64,000 nt of DNA from DASZHJ01 sp035517495 (GTDB lineage Bacteria > Pseudomonadota > Alphaproteobacteria > ATCC43930 > CGMCC-115725). How positions within the stretch are numbered: position 1 is the first letter of the stretch; each line of letters opens with the position of its first letter. The notes under the pieces were generated by a model. The model was not told where the DNA came from. It made no database searches and saw nothing but the letters and a program-made list of their open reading frames with translations. The translations under genes were made by a program, and so were the position numbers. The stretch lies in assembly GCA_035517495.1 (NCBI GenBank), contig DATIYT010000103.1, positions 310,001-374,000 on the forward strand. Reading direction: 5' to 3'. This document shows, piece by piece, positions 51,553-59,948 of the stretch.

Positions 51553-54441
51553 ATGTCCGTAGCCGTGGGCGATCCGGCACTGGCGCAGCGACTCAAGGGC
51601 GCGCTCCGGGGCGAGGTGCTGTTCGACGCCGGGAGCCGCGGACGCTACAGCACCGACGCCTCGATCTACCAGATCGAGCCCGTCGGGGTGGTGGTGCCGC
51701 GCGACAAGGACGACGTGGCGGCGGCGCTCGAAATCGCGCGCGAGGCAGGAGTCTCGGTGCTGCCGCGCGGCGGCGGCACTTCGCAATGCGGCCAGACCGT
51801 GGGGCGTTCGCTGGTGCTCGACTGTTCGCGTTATATGAACCGCCTCGTCTCCGTGGACAAAGAGCGCCGCCGCGCCCGCGTGCAGCCGGGACTGGTGCTG
51901 GACCAGCTCAACAAGACGCTCAGGAAAGACGGCCTGGTCTTCCCCGTCGATGTCTCCACCAGCGATCGCGCGACCCTGGGCGGCATGGCCGCCAACAACA
52001 GTTGCGGCTCGCGTTCGCTTCGCTACGGCAACATGGTGCACAACGTGCGCGCGATAGACGCGATCCTCGCCGACGGCACCGCTGTCACCATGGGCGAGGT
52101 GCCTGGCAATTTCGACGAGCGCACGATGCCCGAGCGCTATCGCGACCTCGTGCGGCGCATGCGCGCGCTGCACGGGCGCGAAGCGGACGAGATAGAACGG
52201 CGCTTCCCGAAGCTGCTGCGTCGGGTCGGCGGCTACAACATCGATATGATCTCCGACCGCGGCCACAACATGTCGCATCTGCTGGTGGGCTCGGAGGGAA
52301 CGCTCGGCTTCTTCAGCGAGATCGAGCTCGACCTGCAGCCGATCCCACCGCACCGCGCGCTCGGCGTTTGCCATTTCCCGACCTTCTATCAGGCGATGGC
52401 GTCCACCAAGGCGGTCGTGGCGCTGGGGCCGACGGCGGTGGAGCTGGTCGACCGCACGATGATCGAGCTTGCGCGCGAGATCGCGATGTTCCGCCCGATC
52501 GTCGATCGCTTCGTCCGGGGCGAGCCCGAGGCGCTGCTGCTGGTGGAATTCGCGGGCGAGGATGCCACCGACAATCTTCGACGACTGAAGCAGCTGGTGG
52601 AGCTGATGGGCGATTTGGGATTGCCCGGCGCCGTCGTCGAGGCGACCGATCCGCAATTCCAGAGTGCGGTCTGGGACGTGCGCAAGCAGGGCCTCAACAT
52701 CATGATGTCGATGAAGGGCGAGGGAAAGCCGATCTCGTTCATCGAGGATTGCGCCGTCTCGCTCGACGATCTCGCCGAGTACACCGACCGCCTCACCAAA
52801 GTATTCCGCAAGCATGGCACCTACGGCACCTGGTATGCGCATGCCTCGGTCGGCTGTCTCCATGTGCGGCCGGTGCTGAACCTTAAGCAGGAGATCGAGG
52901 TCCAGAAGATGCGCGCCATCGCCGAGGAAGCCTTCGCGATGGTGCGGGAGTACAAGGGCTCGCATTCCGGCGAGCATGGCGACGGCCTGGTACGCTCGGA
53001 ATTCCACGAACCGATGTTCGGGAGCCGCATCGTCCGCGCCTTCGAAGAGGTGAAGGAGAGCTTCGACCCCGAAGGACTGTTCAATCCCGGCAAGATCGTC
53101 AAACCCAGCAAGATGGACGATCGCTCGTTATTCCGCTTCAAGCCGGGCTATCGCGCGATCCCACTCGAAACCGCGTTCGACTGGTCGGATTGGGGCGGCT
53201 TCGCGGGCGCGGTCGAGATGTGCAACAACAACGGCGCCTGCCGCAAGGCCGACCCGGGCGTCATGTGTCCCTCCTATCGCGCGACTTCCGAGGAACAGCA
53301 TCTGACACGCGGCCGCGCCAACACGCTCAGGCTCGCGCTTTCGGGCCAGCTTGGTCCCGACGCCCTTACCTCGGAAGAGATGCGCGAGACCATGTCGCTC
53401 TGCGTCTCCTGCAAGGGCTGCAAGCGCGAGTGTCCGACCGGCGTCGACATGGCGCGCATGAAGACCGAGTTCCTCTATCACTACAGAAAGCGCCACGGCC
53501 TCACCACGCGCGAGCGGCTGGTGGCCTATCTGCCGCGTTATGCGCCGATCGTGCGCCGGCTCGCGCCGATGCTGAACCTGCGCAACCGCGTGCCGATGCT
53601 GGCGCGGCTTGTCGAACGCTGGACCGGAATGAGTGCGAAGCGCGCGTTGCCGTGCTGGTCGTCGCGGCCTTATCGCGCGGGAGAGCGAGACGAGGGCACG
53701 GGCGCCGAGGTCGTGCTATTCGTCGACACCTTCAATCGCTGGTTCGAGCCCGAGAATGCGCGTGCCGCCGCGGCGGTACTGCGCCGCGCGGGCTATCGCG
53801 TGATCGAGGCGACGCCTGGGAGCGATCGTCCGCTCTGCTGCGGGCGAACCTTCCTCGCGACGGGCCTTGTCGATGAGGCGAAGGCGGAGGCTCGGCGGAT
53901 GCTGGCGGCGCTCAAGCCCTATCTCGATCGCGGCGTCGCTATCGTGGGCGTCGAGCCCTCCTGCCTCTTCACGCTCCGCGACGAATTCCTGGCGCTGCTG
54001 CCGGACGGCGAGGCGAAGGCGCTCGCGGCACGCGCCAAGCTCTTCGAGGAATTCGTCGCCGAGGAAGCCGCCGCGGGTCGCTTCAAGCTCACACCCGGCC
54101 GGGGCGCGCCCGCGAAGGTGCTGCTGCACGGCCATTGCCACCAGAAAGCCTTCAACGTGATTCCCGCTTCGCTCGCGGCGCTCAAGACCGTCCCTGGTCT
54201 CGCGGTCGAGACCTTCGAGAGCACGTGCTGCGGCATGGCCGGGGCCTTCGGCTACGAGGCCGAGCACTACGAGGTCTCGATGAAGATCGGCGAGCTCGGC
54301 GTGCTGCCAAAGATGCGCGCCGCGGACCCCGGCACGATGCTCGCCGCGAGTGGGACGAGCTGCCGGCACCAGATCAAGGACGGCGCCGGCCGCGAAGCAC
54401 TCCACGTCGCACGGATTCTGGAGATGGCGTCGGCGGAATGA
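51553..54441 (+). CDS. FAD-binding and (Fe-S)-binding oxidoreductase (D-lactate/2-hydroxy acid dehydrogenase type)
   Basis: A 962-residue fusion. Residues 1-540 are a VAO-type FAD domain (VLPRGGGTSQCGQTVG, STSDRATLGGMAANNSCGSR, SEGTLGFFSEIELDL, HSGEHGDGLVRSEF). From about 550 a 2x[4Fe-4S] ferredoxin-like region follows (MCNNNGACRK, CPSYRAT, CVSCKGCKRECPTGVD), then two CCG repeats (LCCGRTFLATGL, TCCGMAGAFGYE). It matches the Dld-II/GlcD-GlcF fused type that oxidises D-2-hydroxy acids and passes electrons to quinone. ATG 51553 follows GAGG. Its stop overlaps the next, broken gene (ATGA). Confidence 0.92.
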   Translation: MSVAVGDPALAQRLKGALRGEVLFDAGSRGRYSTDASIYQIEPVGVVVPRDKDDVAAALEIAREAGVSVLPRGGGTSQCGQTVGRSLVLDCSRYMNRLVSVDKERRRARVQPGLVLDQLNKTLRKDGLVFPVDVSTSDRATLGGMAANNSCGSRSLRYGNMVHNVRAIDAILADGTAVTMGEVPGNFDERTMPERYRDLVRRMRALHGREADEIERRFPKLLRRVGGYNIDMISDRGHNMSHLLVGSEGTLGFFSEIELDLQPIPPHRALGVCHFPTFYQAMASTKAVVALGPTAVELVDRTMIELAREIAMFRPIVDRFVRGEPEALLLVEFAGEDATDNLRRLKQLVELMGDLGLPGAVVEATDPQFQSAVWDVRKQGLNIMMSMKGEGKPISFIEDCAVSLDDLAEYTDRLTKVFRKHGTYGTWYAHASVGCLHVRPVLNLKQEIEVQKMRAIAEEAFAMVREYKGSHSGEHGDGLVRSEFHEPMFGSRIVRAFEEVKESFDPEGLFNPGKIVKPSKMDDRSLFRFKPGYRAIPLETAFDWSDWGGFAGAVEMCNNNGACRKADPGVMCPSYRATSEEQHLTRGRANTLRLALSGQLGPDALTSEEMRETMSLCVSCKGCKRECPTGVDMARMKTEFLYHYRKRHGLTTRERLVAYLPRYAPIVRRLAPMLNLRNRVPMLARLVERWTGMSAKRALPCWSSRPYRAGERDEGTGAEVVLFVDTFNRWFEPENARAAAAVLRRAGYRVIEATPGSDRPLCCGRTFLATGLVDEAKAEARRMLAALKPYLDRGVAIVGVEPSCLFTLRDEFLALLPDGEAKALAARAKLFEEFVAEEAAAGRFKLTPGRGAPAKVLLHGHCHQKAFNVIPASLAALKTVPGLAVETFESTCCGMAGAFGYEAEHYEVSMKIGELGVLPKMRAADPGTMLAASGTSCRHQIKDGAGREALHVARILEMASAE

Positions 54442-55414
54442 GACGGCGCCGCTTCATAACTCTTGTAAGTGCCCTTGTCGCGGTGCGCCCACTGGCGACG
54501 CTGGCGCAACCGACGCGACGTCCGGTGCTGGGATATCTGGGTCCCAGTAGCGTCGCGTCGCAAGGCGCGACCCTTGGCGTGTTCTTCGCCCGGCTCGGCG
54601 AGCTCGGTTGGGTCGAGGATCGCAACCTGACAGTCATCCGGCGGTGGGGGGAAGGACGTACCGAGCGCCTGGCCGAGTTTGCCGCTGAATTCATACGGCT
54701 GCCGGTCGATCTCATCGTGACCAGCGGCGCCGCCGCCGTCCTAGCGCTCGAGCGGGCGACGACCACGATCCCCATTGTCTTCACCGTGGCGTCGGACCCC
54801 GTGGGTACCGGTTTGGTGGGGCGAGCCTGGCCCGCCCCGGCGGCAACGTCACCGGCCAGTCCTATCAGGGACCCGACCTCGCGCCCAAGCGGATCGAGAT
54901 TCTGCGCCAGCTCGTCGCCAACCTGCGGCGGCTCTCCGTCATCGCCAACGGCGATTCCGCCGGCGCCACGCTGGAGCGGCACCAAGCCGAGGCCGCGGCA
55001 ACCGCGGCCGGCCTTGCGGCGGCCGGAGTCGACGTGCGCCGCGCCGACGGCTTTGCCGAGGTGTTTGCCGCGCTGAAAGAGACGGGGGGTGCCGCATATC
55101 TCTGCGCCGACCCGCTGGTCAACGCAAACCGCCCCTTGCTGATCAAGTTGGCATCGGAGAGCCGCGTGCCGACCATGGGCGACCGGGAATACACCGATGC
55201 CGGTGGCCTCGTCTCCTACGGCCCCAGCCTCGCCGACTTGGCGCGCCGCGCCGCGGAGCAGGTCAACAAGATCCTGCGCGACACCAAGCCCGGCGACCTC
55301 CCGGTCGAGCAGCCGGTGAAGTTCGACTTCGTCCTCAACCTCAAGGCGGCGAAGGCGATCGGTCTCAGCGTGCCGCAAGCGTTGCTGGTGCAGGCGGATG
55401 AGGTGATCGAGTGA
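54438..55414 (+). pseudogene. ABC transporter substrate-binding protein (PF04392 type), frameshifted
   Basis: The protein is split over two frames. From ATG 54438 it has a signal peptide (RRRFITLVSALVAV to TLAQP), then VLGYLGPSSV, GWVEDRNLTVIRRW and IPIVFTVASDPVGTGLV. Near 54819-54832 the frame must change: the family segment SLARPGGNVTGQSY continues in the other frame and runs on without a break to QALLVQADEVIE and stop at 55414. The run GTGGGGCGAGC at the junction suggests one base gained or two lost. Length of the joined protein (about 325) is normal. A sequencing error is possible. ABC partner genes are not adjacent. Confidence 0.85.
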
Positions 55415-55434
55415 TACCCGTGATCGCTGACGCC

Positions 55435-55581
55435 AACGTGCTCCCCAATATGCGGGCCGCCAATGCGAACACCGTGCTCGCCACCAGCGGCACCAGCCGC
55501 CGCCGCTAGCAAATCAAAGACGACGCCGGCCGCGAGGCGCTGCATGTCGCGCGGGTTCTGGAGACGGCCTCGGCGGAGTGA
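55435..55581 (+). pseudogene. Degraded second copy of the 3' end of the FAD/Fe-S oxidoreductase gene
   Basis: About 147 bases align codon for codon with the last 47 codons of the gene ending at 54441: VLPNMRAAN corresponds to VLPKMRAAD, LATSGTS to LAASGTS, then after an in-frame TAG (55507-55509) QIKDDAGREALHVARVLETA to QIKDGAGREALHVARILEMA, and the same SAE end. Many differences are at third codon positions, so the copy diverged as a coding gene before it broke. The bulk of that gene is absent. Confidence 0.8.
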
Positions 55582-55593
55582 CGGCGACTTCAA

Positions 55594-55721
55594 GTCGGCA
55601 TTGCGAGCCGAAGGCCAAGCAATCCAGACACTTCACGACGAAGGAGTCGTGACTCGCTCTTCGTGTGCTTCGCCGTTTTCGCGGTAAGGTTTCTGGATCG
55701 CTTCGTTGCGCTCGCGATGAC
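55594..55721. repeat. REP-like palindromic intergenic element
   Basis: The left arm (55594-55628, GTCGGCATTGCGAGC to AAGCAATCCAGA) is an imperfect inverted copy of the right arm (55692-55721, TCTGGATCGCTTCG to CGCTCGCGATGAC). Between them is a perfect 7-bp hairpin, TCACGAC (55633-55639) and GTCGTGA (55646-55652) around GAAGGA. The CATTGCGAGC-AAGCAATCCAG pattern is that of dispersed extragenic palindromes in alphaproteobacteria. It ends three bases short of the DUF1028 stop. Confidence 0.7.
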
Positions 55722-55724
55722 GAC

Positions 55725-56399
55725 TTACCGATCTCCCGGCACGCCGAAGGAGGGTGCGCTCGCGGGATCGAGGGCGCGGCGCACGTAATCGGCCATTTGC
55801 GGCTCGTAGATTTTCCAGACCTTGCGCAGCTCGCCGACCGGGTCGTGTTCGGCCCAATCGACACGCAGGCTTGCTACCGGCCACGGCACCTGGTCCACGA
55901 GCAACAGCCCCGCGGAATGCACGGGGCCCGCTTCGCCGCCGGCGGCAATGCCGGCTTCGAGCGCGCGCAGCAGACGCTCGCCCAGGTGCGCACTCTCGTT
56001 CGCGGCGAATGCGTCGATCATGCTTTGCGGCACTTTTGCCGCGGCGAGGAGGTTGCCGGCGGCGACCGCGTCCTTCCCATGCGCCACGCCATGCGTCCCG
56101 AGCGTGCCCTTGCCCGAGAACGCCGCCGTGCGGCCCGCGGCATCGACCATGATGACTTGACGATAGTCGATGTTGCTGGCGCGGCGCACGACCGTCATCG
56201 CTTCCTCGGCGCTCGCGCCCATTGCCATCAGGTCGAGCGCGCGCGTGCCCAAAGTCGGATCGGTGATGTTCTGGGTCGAGACAGCGCCCACCCCGGCGCG
56301 CGCATAGGGGCAGCGCGCCGCGACCGCTGGCGAGGACGACGAGATCGCGACGCCGAACATGCTGCTCCCGGCGCAGCGCGCGGCGATCGCGAGGGTCAC
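55725..56399 (-). CDS. DUF1028 family protein (Ntn-hydrolase-like)
   Basis: A 224-residue protein from GTG 56399, which overlaps the RidA stop as GTGA. The family pattern is clear: MTLAIAARCAGSSMFGVAIS, PAVAARCPYARAGVGAVST, RALDLMAMGASAEEAM, YRQVIMVDAAGRTAAFSG and AAGNLLAAAKVPQSM. DUF1028 proteins resemble Ntn hydrolases and cluster with amidohydrolases and RidA proteins; the function is not established. The frame remains open much further upstream but that is not coding. Confidence 0.88.
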   Translation of the reverse strand: MTLAIAARCAGSSMFGVAISSSSPAVAARCPYARAGVGAVSTQNITDPTLGTRALDLMAMGASAEEAMTVVRRASNIDYRQVIMVDAAGRTAAFSGKGTLGTHGVAHGKDAVAAGNLLAAAKVPQSMIDAFAANESAHLGERLLRALEAGIAAGGEAGPVHSAGLLLVDQVPWPVASLRVDWAEHDPVGELRKVWKIYEPQMADYVRRALDPASAPSFGVPGDR

Positions 56400-56815
56400 C
56401 GCTCGCCCTCGGGAATCTCGGCGATCACGTCGACTTCGACGACCCACTCCGGTCGCGCCAGCGCCACCACGACCAGGCCGGTGAACACGGGGAAGACGCC
56501 CTTCATCCATTTGCCGAGCACGCGATAGACAGCCTCGCGGTATCGGATGTCGGTCACGTACACCACGACCTTGCAGATGTGCTCGAGCTTGCTGCCGCAT
56601 TCCTCCAGCAGCGTCTTCACGTTCGCCATCGCCTTCTCGGTTTGGGCAGCGGCATCGCCGATCCCGACGGATTGGCGTGTCTCCAAGTCCTGGCCGACTT
56701 GACCCCTCAGATAGATGGTGCGGCCCGCGATCACGGCCTGGCAGAGGTCGTTGTCGAGCTTCTGCTCGGGATAAGTGTCGCGCGTGTTGAACTTGCGGAT
56801 GCGTTTGTGTGCCAT
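56396..56815 (-). CDS. RidA family protein
   Basis: A 139-residue YjgF/YER057c/UK114 protein, preceded by AAGGGG. Landmarks are RAIYLRGQVGQDLETR, a central KTLLEECGSKLEHICKVVVY and the late VFTGLVVVALARPEWVVEVD, in which the arginine that binds the carboxylate of imines is present. RidA proteins deaminate reactive enamines/imines; those in aromatic or pyrimidine catabolic operons act on pathway intermediates. It sits between an HpaB-like hydroxylase and the DUF1028 gene, which suggests such a specialised role. Confidence 0.9.
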   Translation of the reverse strand: MAHKRIRKFNTRDTYPEQKLDNDLCQAVIAGRTIYLRGQVGQDLETRQSVGIGDAAAQTEKAMANVKTLLEECGSKLEHICKVVVYVTDIRYREAVYRVLGKWMKGVFPVFTGLVVVALARPEWVVEVDVIAEIPEGER

Positions 56816-56827
56816 GGGGAAGCCCCT

Positions 56828-58276
56828 TCAGGTGGAGCGGATGCGATCGGAAAGGTCGGCCGCGCGTTTGACGAAGTCGAGCGGCCCTTCCCACTCGAAA
56901 TTGTTGTAGACGGCGGCGAGGTGCGCAAACGGCGGCGACTGCGCGAAGAGCTGGAACGTCAGTCGGTGGCCCGCATAGTCGGAATTGAGCAGGTCGCGCG
57001 CGAACGCCAGCAGCTTGCGGCGATCCTCGGCGGTCCAGCCTTCGTTCACGGTGTAGAACTTTTCGAGCCACTGCTTCTGGTGCGGGTCTTGGAAGCTCGC
57101 ATAGTCCGGCGTCACGCAAATTTGCCCGCCGCAAAGCTCGCGGGCGATGTGCATCATTGCCGGCAACTGACTGCAGGCCAGCACGCGTCCCGTGTAGAGC
57201 AGCGAGCGGTTCGGCATCAACAAGCCCGCGGGGCTTTTCTCCGCCGTCGCGATCGCAGCCGTCAGGTGCGCATTGATGCCCTCTCGATAGCAGGCGAGTT
57301 GTGCCAGCTTCTCCTGCACCGCCTGTTGCTTCTGGAGCCCCGTCTGCCGCACGTTCCAGAGCGCCGCGCCGATCATCATGTCGGCGGTCTTGAGGATGCG
57401 CTGCACGAAGGCGAAGGCGCTGTAGCGGTGCAAGGTCGCGCGGATGAAGGTGGCGGCGCGTGTGTGCTGGTAGAAGAGCACGTTCTCCCAGGGCACCAGC
57501 ACATCGTCGAACACCACGAGCGTGTCGACCTCGTCAAAGCGGTTCGCGAGCGGATAGTCCTCGACCGGCGCGCGCCCGGCAAAACCGGTACGGCATATGA
57601 ATTTCAGATTGGGCGAGTCGAGGTCGCAGATGAACCCGACCGCGTACTCCGAGAGCTTGGCATCGCCCCAGTTGGCGATGGTGGGCTTGACGAAAGCTTG
57701 GTTCGCATAGGCCGCCGCGGTCTCGAACTTGGCGCCGCGCACGATGATGCCGGCGTCGGTCTCGCGCACCACGTGGAGCAGCATGTCGGGATCCTGCTCC
57801 TGCGGGCGCTTGGACCGGTCGCCCTTGGGATCGGTATTGGCCGAGACGTGGAAGGGGTCGTTGCGGGTTGCGCGCGCGATGTGCCGGCTGATGTTCTCGG
57901 CGAATTTGGGATCGACGTCGTTGAGGACATCCTGACCGTCATAGAGCGACCACATCTCGCCGATGGTCTCGTCGCCGACCCGCGTCACCACGCCCTTGAT
58001 ATCGTCGAAGACGGCATCGACCGCGCGGCGCTTGGCGTGCCAATCCTCGTGGCTATGCGGGAGCTTGAGGCCGATCGCGAACTCCTCGCCTCCCTCGCGA
58101 TAGGTCATGGTCGGCTTCAGCGCCGCCACATGGGCCATGTCGTAGATACGCGCGCGCACGTCCACTAACGGTTTGAACATCGGGTGGAGGGTCACGTCCT
58201 TGACGCGCTCGCCGTTGACGAAGATCTCGCGCTTGCCGCGGATCGATTGCCGATACTGCTCGCCGGTCCGGATCAT
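56828..58276 (-). CDS. 4-hydroxyphenylacetate 3-hydroxylase (HpaB) family flavin-dependent enzyme
   Basis: About 482 residues from ATG 58276 (MIRTGEQYRQSIRGKREIFV). HpaB family landmarks are VNGERVKDVTLHPMF, DPKGDRSKRPQEQ, IIVRGAKFETAAAYANQ, LVVFDDVLVPWENVLFY and LRHRYSAF-like LHRYSAFAFVQRIL. Members hydroxylate phenols or halophenols with reduced FAD from a separate reductase (HpaC), which is not in the window; pyrrole-2-carboxylate hydroxylases and 4-hydroxybutyryl-CoA dehydratase are relatives. Substrate cannot be fixed. The RidA gene follows after 12 bases. Confidence 0.88.
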   Translation of the reverse strand: MIRTGEQYRQSIRGKREIFVNGERVKDVTLHPMFKPLVDVRARIYDMAHVAALKPTMTYREGGEEFAIGLKLPHSHEDWHAKRRAVDAVFDDIKGVVTRVGDETIGEMWSLYDGQDVLNDVDPKFAENISRHIARATRNDPFHVSANTDPKGDRSKRPQEQDPDMLLHVVRETDAGIIVRGAKFETAAAYANQAFVKPTIANWGDAKLSEYAVGFICDLDSPNLKFICRTGFAGRAPVEDYPLANRFDEVDTLVVFDDVLVPWENVLFYQHTRAATFIRATLHRYSAFAFVQRILKTADMMIGAALWNVRQTGLQKQQAVQEKLAQLACYREGINAHLTAAIATAEKSPAGLLMPNRSLLYTGRVLACSQLPAMMHIARELCGGQICVTPDYASFQDPHQKQWLEKFYTVNEGWTAEDRRKLLAFARDLLNSDYAGHRLTFQLFAQSPPFAHLAAVYNNFEWEGPLDFVKRAADLSDRIRST

Positions 58277-58429
58277 GTCAGCCGCTCGCGTTGGAGGCCC
58301 TAGAAACAAGCTTGTCGGAGCCAGGGCGCCCTGAAAAGTGCAATTGCGGGGTGCGGCGAATGACGGCGTGCGCTCCCACTCGTCGCCCAGGAGGGCGCAA
58401 CCCGCGAAGCCGGTCGGTGAGGGCCCCGT

Positions 58430-58990
58430 TCACTTCAGCGGCTTGAGCGGCGTCGCATCCTCGGGGATCGGATAGCGGTCGACGTTGAGGCACATGGAGA
58501 CGAGGCTGTAATAACCGACGGTGCCGATCAAATCGACCACGCCCTGCTCGCCCAAGTGCTCGCGCGCCTTCGCGAAGACGGCGTCGCCGACGTGCTTCGT
58601 ATAGAGGAGATCGCTTGCGAAATCGTAGGTGGCGGTCTCGGCGTCAGTAAGGCCGGTCGGGCGCTTGCCTTGCGCGATCGCGTCGGCATGCGCCGCGCTG
58701 ACGCCCGCTTCGATCGCGAGTTTGCGGTGCGCGTACCACTCGTACTGTGCGGTCCAATGCCGCGCCGTCACCAGAATCGCCAGCTCCTTGAGCTTGGGCG
58801 GCAGGGATGAATGGAACCGCACGAACTCTCCCACGCGCTGCGCGCGGTCGGCGAATTCGGGACTGCGCAACATCGTATTGAACGGACCGCGGATCGAGCC
58901 GCGCGGTCCCTTGATGATGCCCTCGGCGGCCTTGCGCTGCGCCGGGGTCATCTTGTCTTCGGTAATAGTCGGAAAACGGGCGGAACTCAT
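58430..58990 (-). CDS. Carboxymuconolactone decarboxylase family protein
   Basis: A 186-residue all-helical protein with AAAGGGAG before its ATG. It shows the AhpD/CMD-like pattern MTPAQRKAAEGIIKGPRG, FNTMLRSPEFADRAQRVGEF, LKELAILVTARHWTAQYEW and YAHRKLAIEAGVSAAHADAI. The redox CxxC of AhpD is absent, so it is more like a decarboxylase or lyase than a peroxidase. It is the first gene, 153 bases upstream of the HpaB-like gene, and probably part of the same aromatic catabolic unit. Confidence 0.87.
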   Translation of the reverse strand: MSSARFPTITEDKMTPAQRKAAEGIIKGPRGSIRGPFNTMLRSPEFADRAQRVGEFVRFHSSLPPKLKELAILVTARHWTAQYEWYAHRKLAIEAGVSAAHADAIAQGKRPTGLTDAETATYDFASDLLYTKHVGDAVFAKAREHLGEQGVVDLIGTVGYYSLVSMCLNVDRYPIPEDATPLKPLK

Positions 58991-59015
58991 GGGGCGTGCT
59001 CCCTTTGCTGGTTGT

Positions 59016-59948
59016 TTAGTCTAGTCCCACGATGCCGCGCGCGAAGGCGTCGGCGTCGAATGGCCGGAGGTCGTCGACGCCCTCGCCGACACCGATGAAG
59101 TGGATGGGGAGGCCGAACTTCTCGGCGAGCGCCACCAGCACGCCGCCGCGCGCGGTGCCGTCGAGCTTGGTCATGACCAGGCCGGTAACTCCCACCATGC
59201 CGCGGAACACCTCCACCTGCTGATGGGCATTCTGGCCGACCGTAGCGTCCAGCACCAGCAGCACGGCGTGCGGCGCCGTGGGATCGATCTTGCGCAAGGC
59301 ACGCTGCACCTTCTGCAGTTCCGCCATCAGGTCGGCCTTGTTGTGAAGCCGGCCCGCGGTGTCGATCAGCAGCACGTCGATGTTCTCGCTCCGCGCGCGC
59401 TCGTAGGCTTCGAAGGCGAGGCCCGCCGCATCGGCACCGGTCTCGCGCGCGACCACCGGCGTTCCCGTGCGCTCGCCCCAGATCTTGAGTTGCTCGACGG
59501 CGGCGGCGCGGAAGGTGTCGCCCGCCGCCATCAGCACCGAGCGTCCCTCGTCGCGCCACTGTTTCGCGAGTTTGCCGATGGTGGTGGTCTTGCCGCTGCC
59601 GTTGACACCGACCACCAGCACGACGAAAGGCCGCGTTGTGCCGTCGAGCGGCATCGGCCGCGCCGCGCCCGCGAGGCGTTTGGCGATTTCCGCGGCGAGA
59701 GTGCCGCGCACCTCGTCGGGCGTTACCTCTTGATCAAATCGGGTGCGGCGCAAGTTTGCAGCTACTTCGCTCGCGAGGGCAACGCCCAAATCGGCGCCGA
59801 TCAGCAGCTCCTCTAGCTGGTCCAGGGCTGCGGCGTCGAGCTTGCGTTTGGCGAAGAGGCCGGTGATGCCCTCGCTGAGACGCGAGGACGAGCGCTGCAG
59901 GCCCCGCTTCAGCCGTTGAAACCAGCCGCCGCTCTTGCTCTCGCTCAC
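59016..59948 (-). CDS. ftsY: Signal recognition particle receptor FtsY
   Basis: A 310-residue SRP receptor, docking ribosome-SRP complexes at the inner membrane. It has a short basic N-terminus, the N domain (LEELLIGADLGVALASEVAA), Walker A VVGVNGSGKTTTIGKLA, DTAGRLHNKADLM, TKLDGTARGGVLVALA and the closing FIGVGEGVDDLRPFD. The long acidic A domain of E. coli FtsY is missing, as is usual in this class. Starts at GTG 59948, overlapping the mtaB stop. Confidence 0.96.
   Translation of the reverse strand: MSESKSGGWFQRLKRGLQRSSSRLSEGITGLFAKRKLDAAALDQLEELLIGADLGVALASEVAANLRRTRFDQEVTPDEVRGTLAAEIAKRLAGAARPMPLDGTTRPFVVLVVGVNGSGKTTTIGKLAKQWRDEGRSVLMAAGDTFRAAAVEQLKIWGERTGTPVVARETGADAAGLAFEAYERARSENIDVLLIDTAGRLHNKADLMAELQKVQRALRKIDPTAPHAVLLVLDATVGQNAHQQVEVFRGMVGVTGLVMTKLDGTARGGVLVALAEKFGLPIHFIGVGEGVDDLRPFDADAFARGIVGLD

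Noticed and set aside
56579..58168. A 529-codon plus-strand frame
   Set aside because: Antisense to the HpaB-like and RidA genes, with no recognisable domain.
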